Shown here piece by piece: positions 17,394-27,335 of a DNA stretch of 64,000 nt. Position 1 is the first letter of the stretch. Every line of letters starts with the position of its first letter. The notes below the pieces were generated by a model. The model was not told the DNA's origin, did no database searches, and worked only from the letters and a program-made list of their open reading frames with translations. The translations under genes were made by a program, and so were the position numbers. The stretch covers positions 1 through 64,000 of the forward strand of contig JAFXPO010000011.1 in the NCBI GenBank assembly GCA_017527825.1, written 5' to 3'. Source of the stretch: Oscillospiraceae bacterium. GTDB taxonomy: Bacteria; Bacillota; Clostridia; Oscillospirales; Oscillospiraceae.

Positions 17394-17423
17394 TTGCAAG
17401 AGGCGCGCGTGGCGTGATACACT
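17394..17423 (+). promoter_or_regulatory. metG promoter
   Basis: TTGCAA (17394-17399), an 18-base spacer and TACACT (17418-17423) preceded by TGA. No T-box leader motif is visible in the short leader. Confidence 0.55.
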
Positions 17424-17482
17424 ATAGGGCAGTTTTCGCCGCCCTTCCATTCGGGGCGGCAGGAAAGAGAGGATAACCAACC

Positions 17483-19444
17483 ATGGCAGACAAGACATTT
17501 TATATCACCACACCGATCTATTACCCGTCGGACAAGCTGCACATCGGACACACCTACTGCACCGTCGCCACCGACGCGATGGCGCGCTACAAGCGGCTGT
17601 GCGGCTACGACGTGATGTTCCTCACCGGCACGGACGAGCACGGTCAGAAGATCGAGGACAAGGCAAAAGCCGCGGGCGTCACGCCGCAGCAGTTCGTGGA
17701 CAACATCGTCACCGGCGAGCGCGGCATTCTGGACCTGTGGAAGCTGATGAACATTTCCAACGACCGCTTCATCCGCACCACGGACGCCTATCACGTTCAG
17801 GCGATCCAGCGCGTGTTCCGCAAGATGTACGATAAGGGCGACATCTACAAGGGTACCTACAAGGGCAAGTACTGCAAGCCCTGCGAGTCCTTCTGGACAG
17901 AGAGCCAGCTCGTCAACGGCAAATGTCCCGACTGCGGCCGCGACGTGCAGGACGCCGAGGAGGAGGCGTATTTCTTCCGCGCGTCCAAGTACGCCGATCG
18001 CATCCGCGACCTGCTGGAGAACACCGACTTTCTGGAGCCGCGCTCCCGCGTCAACGAGATGGTCAACAACTTCATCGACTGCGAGGGCGGCTTGCAGGAC
18101 CTGTGCGTCTCCCGCACCAGCTTCACCTGGGGCATCCCCGTGGACTTCGACGAAAAGCATGTGGTCTACGTCTGGCTGGACGCGCTCTTTAACTACATGA
18201 CCGCGCTGGGTCTCGAGAACGACGCCCACAACGACCTGGACAAGTATTGGCCCCATGCCGTGCATTTCGTCGGCAAGGAGATCGTGCGCTTCCACTCGAT
18301 CTATTGGCCGGCGTTCCTCATGAGTCTCGACCTGCCGCTCCCGCAGAAGGTCTACGGTCACGGCTGGCTGCTGCTCGACGGCGGCAAGATGTCCAAGTCC
18401 AAGGGCAACGTGGTCGATCCCTACATTCTCGCCGAGCGCTTCGGCGTGGATGCGCTGCGCTTCTTCCTGCTGCGCACGTTCCCGTTCGGCTCCGACGGCA
18501 ATTTCTCCAACGAGCTGCTCATCAACACCATCAACGTCGACCTCGCCAACGACCTCGGCAACCTCGTCTCCCGCTCCACCGCGATGGTGGAGAAGTACTT
18601 CGGCGGCACGCTGCCCAGGACCGACGCGGCGCAGAGCGTTGACGATGAGCTGCTTACCATGGCGAAGGCGCTGCGCGGTCGCTATGAGGCGCAGATGGAG
18701 AAGTACCAGTTCCAGAACGCGCTGGAGGAGATCTTCAAGGTGATCCAGCGCGCCAACAAGTATATTGACGAGACCGCTCCGTGGGTGCTGGCGAAGGACG
18801 AGGCGAAGCGCGACCGTCTCGCGGCGGTGCTCTACAACCTGCTGGAGACCGTGCGCATCTGCGCGGTGCTGCTGACGCCGTTCATGCCGGAGAGCTGCGA
18901 CAAGATTTTCGATCAGATCGGCGCGACCGCCTGCGAACGCACCTGGGACAGCGCGGCGGCGTTCGGCGTCCTCCACGAGGGCGTGACCGTCCACAAGGGC
19001 GAGGCGATCTTCCCGCGCATCGACGCGGAGAAGGAGCTTGCCGAGCTGGAAGCCCTGCACGAGGCGGCGAACAAGAGTCCCATCGAACTGGAACCCTACG
19101 CCACCGAGAGCGTGGACTTTGACACGTTCTGCAAGAGCGATTTCCGCGCGGTGAAGGTCAAGGCGTGCGAGGCGGTGAAGAAGAGCGAAAAGCTCCTGCG
19201 CTTCACGCTGGACGACGGCAGCGGCACGGATCGCCAGATTCTCTCCGGCATCCACAAGTTCTATGAGCCGGAGCAGCTGGTCGGCAAGACGCTTCTCGCG
19301 ATCATCAACCTGCCCCCGCGCAAGATGATGGGTCTTGAGAGCTGCGGTATGCTGATCTCCGCCGTCCACAAGGAAAACGGCGCGGAGAAGCTGAACCTCA
19401 TCATGCTCGACGACGCCATTCCCGCGGGCGCGAAAATGTCATAG
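17483..19444 (+). CDS. metG: Methionyl-tRNA synthetase
   Basis: This 653-residue class I synthetase charges tRNA-Met. The HIGH-type motif is HIGHTYCT (near residue 21) and the KMSKS motif is KMSKSKG (near residue 298). A zinc-knuckle region (CKPCESFW and CPDCGRD) lies between them. The C-terminal 110 residues form an EMAP-II/OB-fold tRNA-binding domain (FCKSDFRAVKVKACE), as in the long dimeric form. The leader carries AAAGAGAGG upstream of the ATG. It is followed by tatD, a common clostridial neighbour. Confidence 0.97.
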   Translation: MADKTFYITTPIYYPSDKLHIGHTYCTVATDAMARYKRLCGYDVMFLTGTDEHGQKIEDKAKAAGVTPQQFVDNIVTGERGILDLWKLMNISNDRFIRTTDAYHVQAIQRVFRKMYDKGDIYKGTYKGKYCKPCESFWTESQLVNGKCPDCGRDVQDAEEEAYFFRASKYADRIRDLLENTDFLEPRSRVNEMVNNFIDCEGGLQDLCVSRTSFTWGIPVDFDEKHVVYVWLDALFNYMTALGLENDAHNDLDKYWPHAVHFVGKEIVRFHSIYWPAFLMSLDLPLPQKVYGHGWLLLDGGKMSKSKGNVVDPYILAERFGVDALRFFLLRTFPFGSDGNFSNELLINTINVDLANDLGNLVSRSTAMVEKYFGGTLPRTDAAQSVDDELLTMAKALRGRYEAQMEKYQFQNALEEIFKVIQRANKYIDETAPWVLAKDEAKRDRLAAVLYNLLETVRICAVLLTPFMPESCDKIFDQIGATACERTWDSAAAFGVLHEGVTVHKGEAIFPRIDAEKELAELEALHEAANKSPIELEPYATESVDFDTFCKSDFRAVKVKACEAVKKSEKLLRFTLDDGSGTDRQILSGIHKFYEPEQLVGKTLLAIINLPPRKMMGLESCGMLISAVHKENGAEKLNLIMLDDAIPAGAKMS

Positions 19445-19448
19445 TACT

Positions 19449-19474
19449 TCAAAAAAGCGCAAGCACTTTTTTGA
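19449..19474. other. Hairpin between metG and tatD
   Basis: TCAAAAAAG and CTTTTTTGA form a 9-base perfect inverted repeat with an 8-base loop in the 43-base gap. It is AT-rich and lacks a typical GC-rich terminator stem, so it may only attenuate read-through. Confidence 0.4.
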
Positions 19475-19487
19475 GCGGGAGACTTTT

Positions 19488-20258
19488 ATGGCGTTGATTT
19501 TTGATACCCACGCACATTACGACGACGAGCAGTTCGACGCGGATCGCGGCGAGCTGCTCGCTTCCCTGCCCGACGCCGGCGTGGGGCTGGTCGTCGATCC
19601 CGGCTGCGACCTCGAAACCTCCCGCAAGGCAGTCGCCATCGCGGAGCGTTTCCCCCGCGTCTACGCGGCGGTGGGCTGGCACCCGGAGAACTGCCGCCCC
19701 TTCGTGCCGAGCGATATCGACGCGCTGCGGGAGCTGGCGAAGCACCCGAAGGTCGTCGCCATCGGCGAGATCGGGCTGGACTATCACTGGGAGGAGAACC
19801 CGCCCAGGGAGCACCAGTGGGACGTGCTGCGCCGTCAACTGGCGCTGGCGGCGGAGCTGGACCTGCCCGTCATCATCCACGACCGCGACGCCCACGCCGA
19901 CAGCTTTGCGATCGTCAGCGAGTTCCCGAAGCTGCGGGGCGTGTTCCACTGCTACTCCGGCAGCGTGGAGCTGGCGCGGGAGCTGTGGAAGCGGGGCTGG
20001 TATGTGGGCTTTGACGGCCCGCTGACCTACAAAAACGCCCGCAAGACCGTGGAGGTCGCGGCGGAAGCGCCGCTCGACCGCATCCTGATCGAGACGGACG
20101 CGCCGTACCTCTCCCCTGTTCCGCTGCGGGGCACGCGCAACGACTCCCGCAACCTCGTCCACGTCGCGGCGAAGCTGTCGGAGATTCGGGGCATGACGCC
20201 GGAGGAGATCATCGATCTGACGGCGGAAAACGGCAAACGGCTGTTTGGCATAGCATGA
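19488..20258 (+). CDS. tatD: TatD family metal-dependent deoxyribonuclease
   Basis: The 256 residues show the TIM-barrel amidohydrolase metal ligands of the TatD family: THAHYDDEQF at the N-terminus, the glutamate in GEIGLDYH, the histidine in IIHDRDAH, HCYSGS, and ETDAPYLSP near the C-terminus. Members act as 3'-5' exonucleases in DNA repair or turnover; the physiological substrate of clostridial members is not settled. GGGAG precedes the ATG. Probably cotranscribed with metG. Confidence 0.93.
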   Translation: MALIFDTHAHYDDEQFDADRGELLASLPDAGVGLVVDPGCDLETSRKAVAIAERFPRVYAAVGWHPENCRPFVPSDIDALRELAKHPKVVAIGEIGLDYHWEENPPREHQWDVLRRQLALAAELDLPVIIHDRDAHADSFAIVSEFPKLRGVFHCYSGSVELARELWKRGWYVGFDGPLTYKNARKTVEVAAEAPLDRILIETDAPYLSPVPLRGTRNDSRNLVHVAAKLSEIRGMTPEEIIDLTAENGKRLFGIA

Positions 20259-20259
20259 A

Positions 20260-20287
20260 GAAAACGACCGCGAAAGCGGTCGTTTTC
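20260..20287. terminator. Bidirectional terminator
   Basis: The 12-base stem GAAAACGACCGC / GCGGTCGTTTTC with a GAAA loop lies between the converging tatD and dehydrogenase genes. Confidence 0.9.
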
Positions 20288-20291
20288 CCGT

Positions 20292-21263
20292 TTAATAAAA
20301 CATTTTGCGATCCACCACGCGCCGGAGCGGTTTGCCTGCGACGTAGTTCTCCAGGTCCTCCAAAAACATATCGATGGTACGCTGACGGGTATAGGGAAGC
20401 GTGGTGTTGCCCGCGACATGGGGCGTGAGCAGAATGTTTTTCGCGCCGCGCAGCGGATGGTCGGCGGGCAGCGGCTCCGGCACCGTCACGTCCAGCGCCG
20501 CGCCCGCGAGATGACCGCTGTTGAGCGCGTCGATCAGCGCGTCCTGATCCACCGCCGCGCCGCGCCCGACGTTCAGCACATAAGCGCCCTCCGGCAGCAG
20601 CGCCATCCGCTCCCGGCTCAGGATGCCCGCCGTGTCCGGCGTGTTGGGCAGCGCCATGACAAGCAGGTCGGTCTGGGGCAGGATTGCGTCCAGCGCCGCG
20701 TTGGTGCGCATCTCGTCAAACGCCGGATCGCCGCTCTTCGCGCTTCGGCGCACGCCCACGATCTTTGCCGGGCAAAACGCCCTCGCGCGGCGGGCAAACT
20801 CGGTGCCGATGTCGCCGGCGCCGAGCACCGTGATCCGGCTGCCGTGGAGGGAATGGATGCTGCCGGGCAGCGTGTCCCAGCCGCCGGAGCGGATCAGGTC
20901 GCCGTACTCCCCCTGCCGCCGTAGCAGCATCAGCGCGGTCATGATCAGATGCTCCGCGATGGTCACGCCGTAGGCGCCTGAGGAGTTGGACAGCAGGCAG
21001 TCCGGGTTCTGATACAGCTCGTCCTTGCAGAAGCGGTCCACCCCCGCCCAGCAGCAGCAAAACCACTTGAGGCTCTTCGCCGAGGCAATGACCTTCTGCG
21101 AGCAGTGCCCGAACAGAATCTCGCAGTCGTCGACGCTGCCCGCGGCGGATTTGCTGTCGGGATAGTACCGCACGGCGAAGCCGTGCTGTGCCGCCGCTGC
21201 GTCGATCTGGCGGCGATACTCCTCGGTCAGGTAGTCGATGATGACGCCAATCTGTCTACTCAT
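20292..21263 (-). CDS. D-2-hydroxyacid dehydrogenase family protein
   Basis: This 323-residue NAD(P)-dependent oxidoreductase has the Rossmann motif LGAGDIGTEFARRA (about residue 147) and the family catalytic triad: Arg in NVGRGAAVDQ, Glu in DVTVPEPLP and His in TPHVAGNTT. The substrate cannot be read from sequence; phosphoglycerate is unlikely because the ACT domain of SerA is missing. The start overlaps the end of the upstream FAD oxidoreductase by 8 bases, with GGGGGGA before the ATG, so the two are coupled. Confidence 0.9.
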   Translation of the reverse strand: MSRQIGVIIDYLTEEYRRQIDAAAAQHGFAVRYYPDSKSAAGSVDDCEILFGHCSQKVIASAKSLKWFCCCWAGVDRFCKDELYQNPDCLLSNSSGAYGVTIAEHLIMTALMLLRRQGEYGDLIRSGGWDTLPGSIHSLHGSRITVLGAGDIGTEFARRARAFCPAKIVGVRRSAKSGDPAFDEMRTNAALDAILPQTDLLVMALPNTPDTAGILSRERMALLPEGAYVLNVGRGAAVDQDALIDALNSGHLAGAALDVTVPEPLPADHPLRGAKNILLTPHVAGNTTLPYTRQRTIDMFLEDLENYVAGKPLRRVVDRKMFY

Positions 21264-22869
21264 GGTATAATCCCCCCTGAGATATCCTGTTTAGAATCAC
21301 TTCCGCCACGCGCATGCCGTCGGCGGCGGCGGACATGATCCCGCCGGCGTAGCCCGCGCCCTCGCCGCAGGGGTACAGTCCCCGCAGCGCGGATTGATAA
21401 CCCTCGTCCCGTGTGATGCGCACCGGAGACGACGAGCGGGACTCCACCGCCGTCAGCACGGCGTCGGGCGCGGCGAAGCCGCGGAGCTTTTTGTCCAGCT
21501 CCGGCAGCGCCTCGGCAAGCGCGTCGCAAACGAAATCCGGAAGGCAGCCGCGCAAGTCAGTCCACTTGACAGCGGGCTGATAGCTGGGCGTCACGCCGCG
21601 CGCGCCGGTGGACGCCTTCCCCGTGAGAAAGTCCCCCACCGTCTGCGCGGGCGCGGCGTAGGTCTCGCCGCCCGCGTGGTACGCCGCCTCCTCCAGCCGC
21701 CGCTGGAACGCGACGCCCGCGAGCGGATCACCCGCCGCGCCGCCGAAGTCGTCGGGCGTGACGGAGACCAGCAGACCGCCGTTGATGTTCTCCCCGTCGC
21801 GGGCAAACCCGCTCATGCCGTTGGTCACGACGCGCCCGATCTCGGACGCCGCCGCCACCACCTGTCCGCCGGGGCAGACGCAGAACGAGAACACGCCGCG
21901 TCCGGCGGTTGTGTGGTACGCCAGCTTGTACGACGTGGGCGGCAACGCGGGATTCCCCGCCGCCTCCTTGTACTGCGCCGCGTCGACGGCGCTCTGGGCG
22001 TGCTCGATGCGCACGCCCACGGCGAAGGGCTTCGGCTCCATGGGTATGCCGAGGGCGCGGAGCGCTTCGAAGGTGTCCCGCGCGCTGTGTCCCGGCGCCA
22101 GCACCACCAATCGCGCGGGAAGCGTGTATTCTCCGTCGGGGGACGCGACGCGCAGCGCGGACACCGCGCCGTTTGCGGTTTCGATGCCGGTGAGCTGATG
22201 CTCAAAGCGCACCTCCGCGCCCAGCGAGAGCAGTTCGCGCCGCAGATTTTGCAGCACGACGTAGAGCCGATCCGTGCCGACATGAGGCTTTGCGTCGATG
22301 AGGACATCCGGGTGTGCGCCGTACTCCGCGAAGCGCTCCAGAATCCAGCCGTGCCGCGGGTCCTTTGTCCCCGTGTTGAGCTTGCCGTCGGAAAACGCGC
22401 CCGCGCCGCCCTCACCGAACTGGACGTTGGAGGCGGGGTCGAGCGCGCCGGTTTTCCAGAACGTTTCCACGTCGCGCTTGCGTTCCTCCACGCGCTTGCC
22501 GCGTTCCAGGACGATGGGGTTCGCGCCGCACTTCGCTAGCACCAGCGCGCAGAACAGCCCCGCCGGTCCCGCGCCGACGACCACGGGACGTACCTCCGGC
22601 GCGGCGACGGCGGGCGGCAGCGCGTAGACCGCGGGCGCGTAGCGGGAGACATTCCGGCTCTTGCAGCGCCGGAGCGCCGACGCCTCGTTTTTCAGCGCGA
22701 CCGCCGCTGACCAGACGAAGCGCACGCCGTCGCGGGCGTCCACGGAGCGCCGCAGGATGCGGAAATCCGTCACCTCGCCCTCGCTCACGCGCAGCAGCGC
22801 GGCTGCCTTGCGGCGCACGGCGGCGCTGTCCGCGCCGGGGTGGGTTTTGATGTTGTCGATTCGCAGCAT
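21256..22869 (-). CDS. FAD-dependent oxidoreductase (COG2509-like)
   Basis: The 537 residues carry an FAD-binding Rossmann motif (VVVGAGPAGLFCALVLAK, about residue 97) followed by LERGKRVEERKRDVETFW and GEGGAGAFSDGKLNT, typical of the uncharacterised FAD-dependent dehydrogenase family COG2509. The C-terminus has the second FAD contact GEGAGYAGGIMSAAADGMR. The first 90 residues form the small N-terminal domain common in this family. The substrate is unknown. It is the first gene of a two-gene operon with the hydroxyacid dehydrogenase, so the pair may oxidise or reduce a shared substrate, but nothing in the sequence proves that. Confidence 0.88.
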   Translation of the reverse strand: MLRIDNIKTHPGADSAAVRRKAAALLRVSEGEVTDFRILRRSVDARDGVRFVWSAAVALKNEASALRRCKSRNVSRYAPAVYALPPAVAAPEVRPVVVGAGPAGLFCALVLAKCGANPIVLERGKRVEERKRDVETFWKTGALDPASNVQFGEGGAGAFSDGKLNTGTKDPRHGWILERFAEYGAHPDVLIDAKPHVGTDRLYVVLQNLRRELLSLGAEVRFEHQLTGIETANGAVSALRVASPDGEYTLPARLVVLAPGHSARDTFEALRALGIPMEPKPFAVGVRIEHAQSAVDAAQYKEAAGNPALPPTSYKLAYHTTAGRGVFSFCVCPGGQVVAAASEIGRVVTNGMSGFARDGENINGGLLVSVTPDDFGGAAGDPLAGVAFQRRLEEAAYHAGGETYAAPAQTVGDFLTGKASTGARGVTPSYQPAVKWTDLRGCLPDFVCDALAEALPELDKKLRGFAAPDAVLTAVESRSSSPVRITRDEGYQSALRGLYPCGEGAGYAGGIMSAAADGMRVAEVILNRISQGGLYHE

Positions 22870-22889
22870 AGTACATTACCTCTCTCATT

Positions 22890-22918
22890 ATTGTAAAGGC
22901 TGGGTGTACAAAGCGCAA
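22890..22918 (-). promoter_or_regulatory. Promoter of the FAD oxidoreductase operon
   Basis: On the minus strand TTGCGC (22913-22918) and TACAAT (22890-22895) are spaced by 17 bases, about 20 bases upstream of the start codon. Confidence 0.65.
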
Positions 22919-22963
22919 GTTTAAAATCTGAAAACAAATTGTTCAAAAAAAAGATAACCGGAC

Positions 22964-22992
22964 TTCACAATTTGGACACAATCGCGTATTAT
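22964..22992 (+). promoter_or_regulatory. Promoter of the HtrA-like protease gene
   Basis: TTCACA (22964-22969), 17 bases, TATTAT (22987-22992). A 67-base leader with a strong AAGGAGG follows. Confidence 0.65.
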
Positions 22993-23059
22993 CATAGCAT
23001 CATCCCAAGCGAGAGAGCAAGCACCGCCGCAAGGCGGAGGACATAAGGAGGAATCCATC

Positions 23060-24430
23060 ATGTATTACGAGGACGAAAACAATCTCTATCACTACAGTTA
23101 CCGCAAGGGCGACTCCAATGTCGTCGAGCCGGTGTACAACACCCGCAACTACGCCGAGGAACCGGCGGCAGAGCCCAAAAAGAAGGGACGCGGCGTCAAG
23201 CTGGCAGCGCTGATGCTCGCCTGCGCGCTCATGGGCGGCGTGGTAGGTGCGGGCGCCACCGGCGCGGTACGCACCGCGGCGCGCCGCGGCGAGAGTACCA
23301 CGATCGCCGTCAGCGACCGCGAGACCACCGAGGTCGAGACCGTCGCCGTCACCGGCGCAAGGAAGCTCAGCTACACCGAGCTGTACAAGGCGAACATTGA
23401 CAGCGTCGTGTCCATCAACACCACCATCACCACCAACGTGTTCAACCAGACGGTGGAGAACGCCTCGGCGGGCAGCGGCTTCATCATCACCGCCGACGGC
23501 TACATCGTCACCAACTACCATGTGATCGACAGCGCCAGCACCGTCAAGGTCACGCTCTACGACGGTTCGACCTATGACGCGACCATCGTCGGCGGCGACG
23601 AGGACTACGACATCGCGGTGCTGAAGATTGAGGCGACGGGTCTCAAGGCGGTCACCTTCGGCGACTCCAGCAAATTGCAGGTTGGCGAGGATATCGCCGC
23701 CATCGGCAACCCGCTCGGTGAGCTGACGTTCTCCATGAGCGAGGGCATCGTGTCCAGCGTGGATCGCGCCATCAATGTGGACGGCACGCCGTTCAACATG
23801 ATTCAGGTCAGCGCCGCCATCAACCCCGGCAACTCCGGCGGTCCGCTCTTCAACACCTACGGCGAGGTCGTGGGCATCGTCTCCGCGAAGTACTCGTCCT
23901 ACGCCAGCACCACGGTGGAGGGTCTGGGCTTCGCCATCCCCATCAATGACGTGATCGCCATGGTGGAGGACATCATGGAGAACGGCCGCGTCACCAACCG
24001 TCCCTACTTCGGCATGACCGCCAGCAGCGTCAACGCCAACTACGCCATGCAGAACGGTCTTGCCGTGAGCGCGGGCGTGCTGGTCAACTCCGTGGAGGAG
24101 GACGGCGCTGCCAAGAAGGCGGGGATTCAGAGCGGCGACGTGATCGTAAAGGTGGGCGACAAGACCATTTCCAGCATGAGCGACCTGAATGCCGCGAAGA
24201 AGGGCTATAAGGCGGGCGACACCGTGACGGTGGTCGTCAACCGCAAGGGCACGGAGGTGGAGCTGAGCATCACCTTTGACGCCACGCCGGAGCAGACCAA
24301 GACCGTGGAACAGCCGCAGCAGAACCAGCAGCCGAACAGCTACTATGGCTACTACAACGACCCGTGGAGCTTCTTCGACAACTTCTTCGGCAGCCCGTAC
24401 CAGTACGGCAACCGCTACTACGGCAACTGA
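23060..24430 (+). CDS. HtrA/DegP-like membrane-anchored serine protease with PDZ domain
   Basis: The 456-residue protein has a cytoplasmic N-terminus, one membrane anchor (about residues 52-72, LAALMLACALMGGVVGAGATG), a trypsin-like domain and one PDZ domain (about 335-415). The catalytic triad is visible as His in VTNYHVID, Asp in DYDIAVLKIE and Ser in NPGNSGGPLF. These proteases degrade misfolded proteins at the outer membrane face. The last 30 residues are rich in Tyr, Asn and Phe (for example SFFDNFFGSPYQYGNRYYGN), a low-complexity tail after the PDZ domain whose role is unknown. Own promoter, and a strong terminator follows. Confidence 0.94.
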   Translation: MYYEDENNLYHYSYRKGDSNVVEPVYNTRNYAEEPAAEPKKKGRGVKLAALMLACALMGGVVGAGATGAVRTAARRGESTTIAVSDRETTEVETVAVTGARKLSYTELYKANIDSVVSINTTITTNVFNQTVENASAGSGFIITADGYIVTNYHVIDSASTVKVTLYDGSTYDATIVGGDEDYDIAVLKIEATGLKAVTFGDSSKLQVGEDIAAIGNPLGELTFSMSEGIVSSVDRAINVDGTPFNMIQVSAAINPGNSGGPLFNTYGEVVGIVSAKYSSYASTTVEGLGFAIPINDVIAMVEDIMENGRVTNRPYFGMTASSVNANYAMQNGLAVSAGVLVNSVEEDGAAKKAGIQSGDVIVKVGDKTISSMSDLNAAKKGYKAGDTVTVVVNRKGTEVELSITFDATPEQTKTVEQPQQNQQPNSYYGYYNDPWSFFDNFFGSPYQYGNRYYGN

Positions 24431-24438
24431 ATATCTTC

Positions 24439-24474
24439 AAAAAAAGAGAACGGCGGAAGCCGTTCTCTTTTTTT
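24439..24474. terminator. Bidirectional terminator
   Basis: A perfect 16-base stem (AAAAAAAGAGAACGGC with its complement, GGAA loop) separates the converging protease and asnS genes; both strands end in a run of seven T. Confidence 0.95.
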
Positions 24475-24475
24475 G

Positions 24476-25870
<1,395 letters not shown>

Positions 25871-25883
25871 AGGTGTAATCTCC

Positions 25884-25912
25884 TTGCTAAAATGAAAATA
25901 TCGTGCTATATT
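25884..25912 (+). promoter_or_regulatory. psuG promoter
   Basis: TTGCTA (25884-25889) and TATATT (25907-25912) with a 17-base spacer and TGC before the -10 box. Its -10 box overlaps that of the divergent asnS promoter by three bases. Confidence 0.65.
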
Positions 25913-25938
25913 ATAGGGCATCATTCCGCATTTTTCAA
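25910..25938 (-). promoter_or_regulatory. asnS promoter
   Basis: On the minus strand TTGAAA (25933-25938) and a perfect TATAAT (25910-25915) are 17 bases apart. The overlap with the psuG -10 box means that RNA polymerase cannot occupy both promoters at once. Confidence 0.8.
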
Positions 25939-25957
25939 GCCTGAAAGGAGCGTTCCC

Positions 25958-26884
25958 ATGAGTCTGAACAAATATCTGGACGTCGCGCCGGAGGTTGCCG
26001 CCGCCATCGCGGAGGGCAAACCCGTCGTCGCGCTGGAATCCACCATCATTTCCCACGGTATGCCCTACCCGCAGAACGTGGAGACGGCGCTCGCCGTGGA
26101 GAAGATCATCCGTGACAACGGCGCGGTGCCCGCCACCATCGCCATCATCGGCGGGCGGCTCAAGGCGGGGCTGACCGAGTCCGAAATCGATTACCTCGGC
26201 AAGACCGGTACCGCCGTCGCCAAGGCATCCCGCCGCGATCTGCCCGTGCTGGTCGCCAAGGGGATGGACGGAGCCACCACCGTCACCACCACCATGATGA
26301 TCGCCGACATGGCGGGCATCCGCATCTTTGCCACCGGCGGCATCGGCGGCGTCCACCGCGGCGCGGAGGTCACAATGGACATTTCCGCCGACCTTGAGGA
26401 GCTGGCGGAGACGCCGGTCATGGTCATCTGCGCGGGCGCGAAGTCGATCCTCGATCTGGGCCTGACGCTGGAGTATCTGGAGACCAAGGGCGTCACCGTC
26501 ATCGGCTACGGCACCGAGGAGCTGCCCGCGTTCTACACGCGCAAAAGCGGTTTCCGGGTGGACTATCGCCTCGACACGCCGGAGGAGCTGGCGGAGGCGT
26601 TCCACGTCAAGCGGGAACTGAACCTGCGCGGCGGCATGCTGGTGACAAACCCCATCCCCGAACGCTGGTCGATGGACCCCGCGGTCATCAACGCCGCCAT
26701 TGACGAAGCGGTGCGTGAGGCGAACGAAAAGGGCATCCACGGCAAAGCGACCACGCCGTTCCTGCTCGCGAAGATCAAGGACCTCACCGAGGGCAGTTCT
26801 CTGGATTCCAACATCCACCTTGTCTACAACAACGCCGAGCTTGCGGCAAAGACCGCCGCGGCGCTGTGCGCGCTGGAGAAATGA
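25958..26884 (+). CDS. psuG: Pseudouridine-5'-phosphate glycosidase
   Basis: The 308 residues match PsuG/YeiN, which cleaves pseudouridine 5'-phosphate reversibly to uracil and ribose 5-phosphate. Diagnostic stretches are [17 protein letters not shown] (about residues 24-40), [14 protein letters not shown] and [14 protein letters not shown] (about 130-143), [15 protein letters not shown], and [13 protein letters not shown] near the end. GGAG lies before the ATG. No pseudouridine kinase (PsuK) or nucleoside transporter is adjacent, so the phosphorylated substrate must come from elsewhere. Confidence 0.95.
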   Translation: MSLNKYLDVAPEVAAAIAEGKPVVALESTIISHGMPYPQNVETALAVEKIIRDNGAVPATIAIIGGRLKAGLTESEIDYLGKTGTAVAKASRRDLPVLVAKGMDGATTVTTTMMIADMAGIRIFATGGIGGVHRGAEVTMDISADLEELAETPVMVICAGAKSILDLGLTLEYLETKGVTVIGYGTEELPAFYTRKSGFRVDYRLDTPEELAEAFHVKRELNLRGGMLVTNPIPERWSMDPAVINAAIDEAVREANEKGIHGKATTPFLLAKIKDLTEGSSLDSNIHLVYNNAELAAKTAAALCALEK

Positions 26885-27153
26885 GCCGCGCGCTCGCCCT
26901 TGCGCTGACGGCGTACTTGCTCGTCATCAATCTCGCCGCGTTTGTTACGTTCGGCGCGGACAAGCGCCGCGCGAAGCGGCACCGCTGGCGCGTACCGGAG
27001 AGGACGCTGTTTCTGCTGGCGATCCTCGGCGGGAGCGTCGGCGCGGTGTGCGGCATGTGCGCGTTTCACCACAAGACGCAGCACTGGTACTTCAAATACG
27101 GTCTGCCCACGATCTTATTCGCGCACCTCGCGCTGGCGCTGTGGCTGACATAA
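26881..27153 (+). CDS. DUF1294 small membrane protein
   Basis: This 90-residue protein has the DUF1294 core [21 protein letters not shown] followed by [28 protein letters not shown], with hydrophobic helices at about residues 5-22, 43-60 and 70-88. Its ATG overlaps the psuG stop (ATGA), so it is cotranslated with psuG. The function of this widespread family is unknown. Confidence 0.88.
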   Translation: MSRALALALTAYLLVINLAAFVTFGADKRRAKRHRWRVPERTLFLLAILGGSVGAVCGMCAFHHKTQHWYFKYGLPTILFAHLALALWLT

Positions 27154-27154
27154 G

Positions 27155-27189
27155 AAAAGCCCGGAGAGGCATTGCCTTTCCGGGCTTTT
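27155..27189. terminator. Terminator of psuG-DUF1294
   Basis: A 16-base stem (AAAAGCCCGGAGAGGC and its complement, loop ATT, one G-T pair) ending in TTTT. It marks the left border of the AT-rich restriction-modification island. Confidence 0.92.
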
Positions 27190-27335
27190 GTTTGTCAGTG
27201 GGACCCAAAAATCCTGCAGGAGCGTCCGAAGCGACTTCGGTCTCGTGATCGCTCGTGGAGATAATACCGCCGCTTTCCGCCCGAATAATACTGAAATCAT
27301 GAGAGCGTTGCTGTGATTGCAGAATGCAAAGATTT

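Noticed and set aside
17246..17482. T-box leader before metG (also sought before asnS and lysS)
   Set aside because: No T-box sequence of the GGTGGNACCGCG type and no specifier hairpin followed by a terminator was found; metG has a short leader.
19449..19474. Intrinsic terminator after metG
   Set aside because: The stem is A/T only and the tatD ribosome-binding site follows at once; listed as a hairpin, not as a terminator.
27190..27335. Possible remnant or attachment site left of the R-M gene
   Set aside because: The stretch has CGAAG/CTTCG repeats and short frames, but no matching direct repeat was found right of the island (29646-29752), so no boundary can be defined.
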